Below, piece by piece: positions 1 to 4,094 of a stretch of DNA of 5,800 nt (its first letter is position 1; each line of letters starts with the position of its first letter). The notes under the pieces were generated by a model. It saw only the letters and a program-made list of their open reading frames with translations, made no database searches and had not been told where the DNA came from. Source of the stretch: Hyphomicrobiales bacterium (GTDB lineage: Bacteria; Pseudomonadota; Alphaproteobacteria; Rhizobiales; Xanthobacteraceae); the NCBI GenBank assembly GCA_003164375.1, contig PLTE01000062.1, forward strand, positions 7,899 through 13,698. The letters run 5' to 3'. The translations under genes and the position numbers were made by a program.

Positions 1-588
1 GCATTGCTGTTTGCCGGTTTCATGTTGTTGCGCGGGGAAATCGGCGTGGCCATACCGGCCGGAATATTCGGCCTCGGTTTGCTGGGCTGGGTCTCACTAT
101 GGCCGTCGGCGTTTGGCGCCCGCACGCAGAAAAGCGCCGGCAAAAGCTCGCGCGTCAGCACCGCTTGTCTCGAGATGGAGCTCGACCACGACAGCGGCGC
201 CATGCACGGTCGGGTGCTCGTGGGCCGCTATGAGGGCGTAACCCTGGATGCTCTCGATCGCGCGGCGCTGCTCAACCTCTTTGCCGAGATCGACGGCGAC
301 AGCCGCGAATTACTGGCAACTTATCTTGACCGCCGGGAGCCCGGCTGGCGTGAACACGCGCAAGGTGACGCGGGTGCGGGGGGCGGGACGCGGCCGTCGC
401 CCAGCGGCAAAATGACTGAAGAGGAAGCCTATCAGATCCTTGGCATTCAACCCGGGGCGAGCGCGCAGGACATCACTCGGGCGCACCACTCCCTCATGAA
501 GAAACTGCATCCCGACCAAGGGGGGACGACGTATCTTGCGGCCCGCGTCAACGAGGCCAAGGACGTTCTGCTTCGACGCCATCGCTGA
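1..588 (+). CDS. Membrane-anchored J-domain (DnaJ-like) protein, 5' end missing
   Basis: The reading frame is open from the first base, so the gene starts upstream of the window; the TTG at 4 is not a convincing start. The visible N-terminus is hydrophobic and glycine/leucine-rich up to about the WPSAFGA stretch (codons near 4-125), consistent with one or two membrane segments. A polar middle part follows, with a Gly-rich linker near 360-400. The last ~60 residues form a J domain: the helix with EEAYQILGI, the HPD signature encoded at 508-516 followed by QGG, and a final helix containing VNEAKDVLL. J domains stimulate the ATPase of Hsp70/DnaK through HPD. Having the J domain at the C-terminus behind a membrane anchor, with no zinc-finger or C-terminal substrate domain, resembles Tim14/Pam18-like or DjlA-type J proteins rather than DnaJ itself. 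Its client is unknown. It is convergent with the carboxypeptidase gene. The family call is firm; the precise role is inference. Confidence 0.85.
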   Translation, partial: ALLFAGFMLLRGEIGVAIPAGIFGLGLLGWVSLWPSAFGARTQKSAGKSSRVSTACLEMELDHDSGAMHGRVLVGRYEGVTLDALDRAALLNLFAEIDGDSRELLATYLDRREPGWREHAQGDAGAGGGTRPSPSGKMTEEEAYQILGIQPGASAQDITRAHHSLMKKLHPDQGGTTYLAARVNEAKDVLLRRHR

Positions 589-684
589 GGTACTCCGTAC
601 AAACCTCGCGTGGTCTCCTATCCGCCGCTGACGTCCCTGTTATTACTGAGAGCACGATCCGCTGCGAGGACCATGCTCGTCGCG

Positions 685-704
685 CCCCGTTTTCCGGGGT
701 CCTT
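685..704 (+). terminator. Weak hairpin between convergent genes, possible terminator
   Basis: CCCCG (685-689) pairs with CGGGG (695-699) around a TTTTC loop and is followed by TCCTT. An outer GGACC at 668-672 could instead pair with GGTCC at 698-702. It lies about 100 bases after the J-protein stop in the gap between two converging genes. There is no real T-run, so intrinsic termination is only a possibility. I see nothing else in 589-719. Confidence 0.25.
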
Positions 705-719
705 AATCTTGCAGCGCCA

Positions 720-2444
720 TTAGTCTTTCAGAGCCATGCATTCGAAGTCGCTGCGCTTGAGCTGTTTGCAGGCGGATTCGGCGGTCGTCTTGTCGAAGCC
801 GGCAAAACGCGCGCGGTAGAACGCCTTATCGCCTTTTTGGATGCGCTCCGTAAACGGGTCCGCCGCAGCGAGTGTAGTGCGCACTTTGAGTTGTGCGGCG
901 CTCAAGTGCTGCTTTGCCTCGCCTTCGTCTTCGAAGGCGCCGATTTGGATGAGCCATCCGCCATGAGCATGAACCGGGCTCGCCGGGATGCTGGCGGGTT
1001 CGATCTTGGCGGGCTGGTCCGGTTCTGCCGTGTCGGCGTATGCCGGGAGCGGCTCGGCGGCGGCACGTTCTGCCGCTGCGGGCTGGGTTGCTGCGGCTTT
1101 TGAGGCTGGCGCCGGATCGGCGGAGGCCACGACCATGCGCGGCTGATCGAGCGGCGGCGTTGTCGGCTGGGCGTGGGCTTCAACCGGAGCGACCGTCGCT
1201 TGGGGCGCGGCAGGAGGGGCCACCGCCGCCGTAGCCGGTACCAGCGCCGGCATCGGCGCGAGTGACGCCGTCTGCACCGGTGCGGTCCGGTAGGGAATGG
1301 TTCGCACTAACAGCGGCTTGATCGGATCGTTTGCAGCCGCCGCGACGCGCGGGTTAACGCTTGCAGCCGGTGCCGGGTCGGCATGCGCCGGAACCGGCGC
1401 CGATGTCATGGGAGCTGAGGTCATGGCAGCCGAAGTCATGGCAGCCGACGTCATGGCAGCCTTGCCGAACGCGACCTGCTGCACCTCTTCGTGATGCTCA
1501 GAGCCTTCGGCAAGGAGCGGCGCGGTGCGATGGAGCGTGGCTTCTTTGATGTGCTCGTTGATCAATTCTCGCATATGGGCGTCGCGTTCGGAGGCCGAAG
1601 GGCCGCCCATCACGACGCCGACAAGGTAGCGGCCGTCACGGTGCAGGGAGGTCAAGAGATTGAAGCCGGATGCGCGCGTGAATCCGGTCTTGATGCCGTC
1701 GACGCCGTCGACTGCGCCGAGCAGATGATTGTGACCGTGGATCGTTGTCCCGCGAAAGACGAAGGAAACCGTCGAGAAGTACTTGTAATAACGGGGAAAG
1801 CGCTCCTGGATCGCGCGTCCGAGCAGCGCCTGGTCGCGCGCGGTGGTGACCTGGTCGTCGTCCGGCAAGCCCGACGCGTTGATGTAGGTGGTGCGGCTCA
1901 TGCCCAAAGCGTGCGCCTTCTGCGTCATCAGCTTGGCGAAGGCTTGCTCGTCGCTTCCGAGATTTTCGGCGATGACGACAGCGGCGTCGTTGGCGGATTT
2001 GGTGACGATGCCCTTGATCGCATCCTCGACGGTGATGGTCTGGCCGGGCTTGAGCTCAAGCTTGGTCGGTGCTTGCTCGGAGGCGTATTCGGAGACCTTC
2101 AGCGGCGTATCGAGCTTGATCTTGCCGGCATCGAGGCGCTCGAACAGCAGATAGAGCGTCATGACTTTGGTCAGCGAAGCCGGGTGGCGTAATGCGTCGG
2201 GATTAGACGCTTGCAGGACCCCGCCGCTATTGCCATCGACCAAGATCGAGGAGCTTGGCGGCGCGTATTCTTCAGCGCGAGCGTGACGATGAACGCGCTC
2301 GACGTGCACGTAGCGCACATGGACGCGGTGATGACGCCGCGCGTCGGCCGTATCACTGGTGATTGCGAGAACCGCCGCAATCGCGGCAAGACCCCCGACG
2401 TAACTACGAAGCCCGTGGCGGGCTCCGAAACTCAGCCATGCCAT
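720..2444 (-). CDS. D-alanyl-D-alanine carboxypeptidase (penicillin-binding, S11 family) with C-terminal SPOR domain
   Basis: This 574-residue exported enzyme of the PBP5/DacC-DacF type removes the terminal D-Ala from peptidoglycan pentapeptides in the periplasm. Residues 1-35 form a signal peptide (hydrophobic core ending ADA, cleavage predicted before R36). The catalytic domain is about 60-300 and has all three serine-peptidase motifs: SLTK with nucleophile S90 and K93, SAN at 150-152, and KTG at 252-254. Residues ~305-490 are a Pro/Ala-rich linker containing a pentapeptide tandem repeat. Residues ~494-572 form a SPOR domain, starting GGWLIQIGAF and ending with Cys559 and Cys569; SPOR domains bind denuded glycans at the division septum. 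The chosen ATG has GGGG about seven bases upstream on the minus strand. Adding linker and SPOR makes it longer than classical ~400-residue PBP5 proteins, as is common in rhizobial relatives. The amphipathic C-terminal anchor of PBP5 is replaced by SPOR. The gene is divergent from the phasin gene. The enzyme class is secure; septal localisation is inferred. Confidence 0.93.
   Translation of the reverse strand: MAWLSFGARHGLRSYVGGLAAIAAVLAITSDTADARRHHRVHVRYVHVERVHRHARAEEYAPPSSSILVDGNSGGVLQASNPDALRHPASLTKVMTLYLLFERLDAGKIKLDTPLKVSEYASEQAPTKLELKPGQTITVEDAIKGIVTKSANDAAVVIAENLGSDEQAFAKLMTQKAHALGMSRTTYINASGLPDDDQVTTARDQALLGRAIQERFPRYYKYFSTVSFVFRGTTIHGHNHLLGAVDGVDGIKTGFTRASGFNLLTSLHRDGRYLVGVVMGGPSASERDAHMRELINEHIKEATLHRTAPLLAEGSEHHEEVQQVAFGKAAMTSAAMTSAAMTSAPMTSAPVPAHADPAPAASVNPRVAAAANDPIKPLLVRTIPYRTAPVQTASLAPMPALVPATAAVAPPAAPQATVAPVEAHAQPTTPPLDQPRMVVASADPAPASKAAATQPAAAERAAAEPLPAYADTAEPDQPAKIEPASIPASPVHAHGGWLIQIGAFEDEGEAKQHLSAAQLKVRTTLAAADPFTERIQKGDKAFYRARFAGFDKTTAESACKQLKRSDFECMALKD
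1405..1464 (-). repeat. 15-bp tandem repeat, four copies, inside the carboxypeptidase linker
   Basis: GTCATGG recurs at 1405, 1420, 1435 and 1450, an exact 15-base period. The two central copies are nearly identical (GTCATGGCAGCCGAA/C), while the outer ones have diverged. On the coding strand it encodes AMTSA-like pentapeptides at about residues 330-349. The period is a multiple of three, so gain or loss of a copy keeps the reading frame. It sits in the low-complexity linker between the catalytic and SPOR domains. Confidence 0.9.
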
Positions 2445-2548
2445 TACGTACCCCGTCCCTGAACGCGCGGCTGACCCCTGGAAAGCCGTCCCTGCTTATG
2501 CCTTCGTGTCTTGTCCCCAGCGGTGAAACGGCCCGCCTTCGGCCATTC

Positions 2549-2571
2549 GGGCAATGAGAGAGGCATTGCCC
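2549..2571. repeat. Perfect 8-bp inverted repeat in the carboxypeptidase leader
   Basis: GGGCAATG (2549-2556) and CATTGCCC (2564-2571) are perfect inverted arms around a 7-base spacer, AGAGAGG. The element lies about 105 bases upstream of the carboxypeptidase ATG and about 110 bases upstream of the phasin -35 region. It could be an operator for a dimeric repressor or an RNA hairpin in the carboxypeptidase leader. No T-run follows on either strand, so it is not an intrinsic terminator. Confidence 0.6.
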
Positions 2572-2646
2572 CTGCTCCGGTCGTTACCCGGACAGCACGG
2601 TCAAGCACCTTAAGCGAACGCCGTTGCGAAACCGTTAAGTCCCCGC

Positions 2647-2702
2647 TGCGCTGCAATTTTGTGCAATTTGCTCCCGACCGTTGCATTTTTTGTGCACTGC
2701 AC
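2647..2702. promoter_or_regulatory. Two TGC-N3-GCA sites, candidate PhaR operators of the phasin gene
   Basis: TGCGCTGCA (2647-2655) and TGCACTGCA (2693-2701) share the pattern TGC-[AG]-CT-GCA with starts 46 bases apart. The second is embedded in a perfect GTGCA-C-TGCAC palindrome (2692-2702) lying between the phasin -35 and -10 elements, where a bound repressor would block RNA polymerase. Known: the PHA-responsive repressor PhaR controls phasin genes in alphaproteobacteria through TGC-rich sites; I recall a TGC-N3-GCA-type core for Bradyrhizobium. Binding here is inferred. A related T-rich direct repeat (TGCA, T-run, GTGCA) is at 2652-2665 and 2682-2696. Confidence 0.5.
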
Positions 2703-2710
2703 TATATATA
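2681..2710 (+). promoter_or_regulatory. Sigma70-type promoter of the phasin gene
   Basis: TTGCAT at 2681-2686 is a plausible -35 box. The alternating TATATATAT run at 2703-2711 offers a -10 box TATATA with a 16-base (2703) or 18-base (2705) spacer. The region is strikingly AT-rich in an otherwise GC-rich background. It would give a 5' leader of roughly 90 bases before the phasin ATG, including the palindrome AAAAGGCCTTTT (2724-2735). Confidence 0.6.
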
Positions 2711-2805
2711 TCATCAGTGCTGCAAAAGGCCTTTTCAAGGCAGCGCGCCAAAAGGCGCTCGATCATAACCAGCGGGCCGATCGGGCCGCTCAATAGGGGA
2801 CCGTC

Positions 2806-3138
2806 ATGACCACCGAACAGATCCAGAAGTTTGGCAAAGAGAGTATTGAATCGGCGCTCTCGTCGCTTGGTACTTGGAGCAAAAGCGCACAGGCCATTGC
2901 CACCGAGGTTGTGGACTATTCGAAAAAGTCGATCGAGGGTTCCGCCGCGGCGTGGGAGCGCCTTCTAGGCGCCAAGTCGCTGGACAAGGCTATGGAAGTA
3001 CAGAGCGAATACCTCAAGTCTTCCTACGAGGATTTTGTCGCCGAGGCGACAAAGCTCAGCGAGCTCTATGTCGACTTCGCCAAGGAAGCCTATAAGCCGT
3101 TCGAGGGTGTGTTAGCCAAGGTTTCGGTTATCAAGTAA
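2806..3138 (+). CDS. Phasin family protein (Phasin_2 type), polyhydroxyalkanoate granule coat
   Basis: This 110-residue protein is polar, almost entirely helical in appearance, and has no cysteine, signal peptide or membrane segment. The central and C-terminal parts carry the alphaproteobacterial phasin hallmark: AAAWERLLGAKSLDKAMEVQ (about residues 47-66), then SEYLKSSYEDFVAEATKLSE and a YKPFE end near residue 100. Phasins are small amphipathic proteins that coat polyhydroxyalkanoate granules and set granule number and size; some members also have stress-protective, chaperone-like roles. The start is well supported by AGGGGA at 2795-2800, five bases before the ATG. A strong AT-rich promoter and TGC-rich operator-like sites precede it, fitting control by PhaR, which is released when polymer accumulates. 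No PHA synthase or phaR gene lies in the window. Genomes of this group usually carry several phasins, so I give no specific symbol. Confidence 0.9.
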   Translation: MTTEQIQKFGKESIESALSSLGTWSKSAQAIATEVVDYSKKSIEGSAAAWERLLGAKSLDKAMEVQSEYLKSSYEDFVAEATKLSELYVDFAKEAYKPFEGVLAKVSVIK

Positions 3139-3160
3139 AACCAGGGCGCCCGGACCTTGG
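3137..3160 (-). terminator. Possible weak terminator of the small minus-strand gene
   Basis: Read on the minus strand, CCAAGG and CCTGG form an imperfect stem (five pairs, one bulged A) around a GC-rich loop, followed by TTTT (plus-strand AAAA at 3137-3140). It overlaps the phasin stop codon, with which the small gene converges. On the plus strand the same hairpin has no T-run, so I see no clear intrinsic terminator for the phasin gene. Confidence 0.3.
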
Positions 3161-3191
3161 TAATAAGGGTTGGGCCGAGAAGCGCTGGGCA

Positions 3192-3392
3192 TTACGGTTT
3201 GAGAAGTGCCGCCTCGATTACGATTGCGAGCTTGGCGAGCGTTTGCTCGATCCGGCCGACCCGGAAAGCGATGTGCTCAAGCGCATAGGCTGCCCGTTTG
3301 TCGGCCGATGGCATGCTCGCGGCGTCGTAATCAGGCACGAATTCGTCTTCCATCTCACGGATGAGCCTCGCTCGGCGTACGAGGTCGACCAT
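3192..3392 (-). CDS. Small uncharacterised protein (66 aa)
   Basis: I do not recognise a named family. The reading frame is supported by a good ribosome binding site, GGGAGAG ending about five bases before the ATG on the minus strand, and by protein-like composition with few rare codons. The protein begins MVDLVRRARLIREMEDEFVPDY, has an acidic and polar middle (residues ~14-33), then a helical C-terminal half with hydrophobic spacing typical of a short coiled coil or amphipathic helix (HIAFRVGRIEQTLAKLAIVI, about residues 40-59). There is no signal peptide, cysteine pair or obvious catalytic motif, so it is probably cytosolic. It lies between the phasin gene and clpS and converges on the phasin gene. 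Overlapping frames at 3218-3619 (-) and 3243-3476 (+) lack a comparable ribosome binding site. A helical partner of the granule surface is conceivable but purely speculative. Confidence 0.65.
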   Translation of the reverse strand: MVDLVRRARLIREMEDEFVPDYDAASMPSADKRAAYALEHIAFRVGRIEQTLAKLAIVIEAALLKP

Positions 3393-3511
3393 GGTTCTCT
3401 CCCATTACACGCGTGGTCATTAGACAGCCGAGTCGCCGGCCGGCACCAATCCGCCAGACCACTTTGTGCCGGGTGAAGCACGTCACATTCGACGCCATCG
3501 AGCGCAACATT

Positions 3512-3562
3512 CGCCCCGGAAACCTGGGGGCGTCGGACGCGTTTATGGATGGATGCGCCCCC
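3512..3562. repeat. Three complementary G/C blocks forming competing hairpins
   Basis: CGCCCC (3512-3517), GGGGGCG (3526-3532) and CGCCCCC (3556-3562) are arranged so that the middle block can pair with either neighbour but not both. The first hairpin can gain an inner GG-AAA-CC stem; the second has a 23-base loop. The element lies in the 287-base gap between the small minus-strand gene and clpS, upstream of the candidate sigma54 site. Whether it is transcribed is unknown. Confidence 0.5.
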
Positions 3563-3571
3563 ACTATCGAT

Positions 3572-3588
3572 CTGGCACGTAAATCGCA
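3572..3588 (+). promoter_or_regulatory. Candidate sigma54 (RpoN) promoter upstream of clpS
   Basis: CTGGCACG followed by four bases and TCGCA matches the sigma54 consensus YTGGCACG-N4-TTGCA with one mismatch (C for T in the -12 block). The key GG (3574-3575) and GC (3586-3587) dinucleotides have the required 10-base spacing. Initiation would fall near 3599, giving a leader of about 80 bases. A TATGAT at 3596-3601 could be an alternative sigma70 -10 box, but no good -35 precedes it. A chance match cannot be excluded, and I did not identify an enhancer-binding site. Confidence 0.35.
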
Positions 3589-3624
3589 CTAACTTTATGA
3601 TGGTGTGTCGGAGATTCACCAGGG

Positions 3625-3655
3625 CGAGGGCAACCGACGCTCGGTCGCCCCCTCG
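3625..3655 (+). promoter_or_regulatory. Stem-loop in the clpS leader
   Basis: The core is ACCGA (3633-3637) pairing with TCGGT (3641-3645) around a CGC loop. It extends outward past one A-C mismatch through four more GC pairs and, after a bulge, three further pairs ending at 3625 and 3655. It ends eight bases before the GGAAG ribosome binding site, so it would not mask that site directly. A role in mRNA stability or translation is possible but unproven. Confidence 0.4.
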
Positions 3656-3679
3656 TAGGTCCGGAAGTCAGACGAACCA

Positions 3680-4054
3680 ATGCCGCCGATTGACGTAATT
3701 ATGACTGTGCCACCCGTCCGCCTAGCGGACGACGATCGCAAGCGCAAAGGCGAGGGCGGACCCGGCACGGCGGTTATCACCAAGACCAAGCCGCAAACCA
3801 AGCGGCCGAACCTCTATCGGGTGCTGCTACTGAACGACGACTACACGCCGATGGAGTTCGTAGTCCACGTCCTTGAGCGCTTTTTCAATAAGGACCAAGA
3901 GGCGGCGCACCGGATCATGATGCATGTGCATCAGCATGGCATCGGCGAATGCGGGATCTTTACCTATGAGGTCGCGGAAACCAAAGTGACGCAGGTTATG
4001 GACTTTGCCCGCAAACATCAGCATCCTTTGCAGTGCATAATGGAGAAGAAGTGA
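3680..4054 (+). CDS. clpS: ClpS, N-degron adaptor of the ClpAP protease
   Basis: This 124-residue cytosolic protein recognises substrates with destabilising N-terminal residues and delivers them to ClpA. After a variable, charged N-terminal extension (about 1-42), which in this family engages the ClpA pore, the core begins with RPNLYRVLLLNDDYTPMEF. Binding-pocket residues align with E. coli ClpS: N52-D53-D54 (E. coli 34-36), the Met gatekeeper M58 (M40), M80, V83, H84 (M62, V65, H66) and L117 (L99). The C-terminus ends HPLQCIMEKK. The Met gatekeeper and adjacency to clpA identify it as the canonical ClpS1 rather than the divergent alphaproteobacterial ClpS2. GGAAG at 3663-3667 lies 12 bases before the ATG, a rather long spacing. 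The in-frame ATG at 3701 has no ribosome binding site and would only shorten the extension. The 40-base gap to clpA suggests co-transcription. Confidence 0.96.
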   Translation: MPPIDVIMTVPPVRLADDDRKRKGEGGPGTAVITKTKPQTKRPNLYRVLLLNDDYTPMEFVVHVLERFFNKDQEAAHRIMMHVHQHGIGECGIFTYEVAETKVTQVMDFARKHQHPLQCIMEKK

Positions 4055-4082
4055 TTCCGGGGGGAAGTGTCCAATACAACCG

Positions 4083-4094
4083 ATGAGACAATGA
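4083..4094 (+). other. Four-codon mini reading frame abutting the clpA start
   Basis: ATG AGA CAA TGA encodes Met-Arg-Gln, and its stop is immediately followed by the clpA ATG at 4095. A purine-rich GGGGGGAAG block (4059-4067), the best Shine-Dalgarno-like sequence in the gap, lies 15 bases before this ATG and 27 bases before the clpA ATG. Translation of the mini frame followed by re-initiation at clpA is an inference. Confidence 0.25.

Noticed and set aside
1491..2192. Long plus-strand open frame (233 codons) inside the carboxypeptidase gene
   Set aside because: It is antisense to the catalytic domain with all its motifs, its product shows no family features, and long antisense frames are expected in GC-rich coding DNA.
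2444..2686. Minus-strand frame of 80 codons in the divergent region
   Set aside because: It covers the inverted repeat, runs into the phasin promoter region, has no supporting ribosome binding site or family features, and ends at the carboxypeptidase start.
3435..3444. GCCGGCCGGC palindrome
   Set aside because: Such short GC-only palindromes are expected by chance in this composition; nothing around it suggests a specific site.
3218..3619. Minus-strand frame of 133 codons overlapping the small gene
   Set aside because: It is out of frame with the better supported 66-residue gene, has shadow-like composition rich in Arg, Ser and Thr, and no good ribosome binding site.
3625..3667. ROSE-type RNA thermometer in the clpS leader
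   Set aside because: The stem does not include the Shine-Dalgarno and I see no anti-Shine-Dalgarno pairing typical of ROSE elements.
3690..3704. TTGACG and TAATTATGA resembling a promoter
   Set aside because: It lies inside the clpS coding region just after the start, and the two boxes do not have proper spacing.
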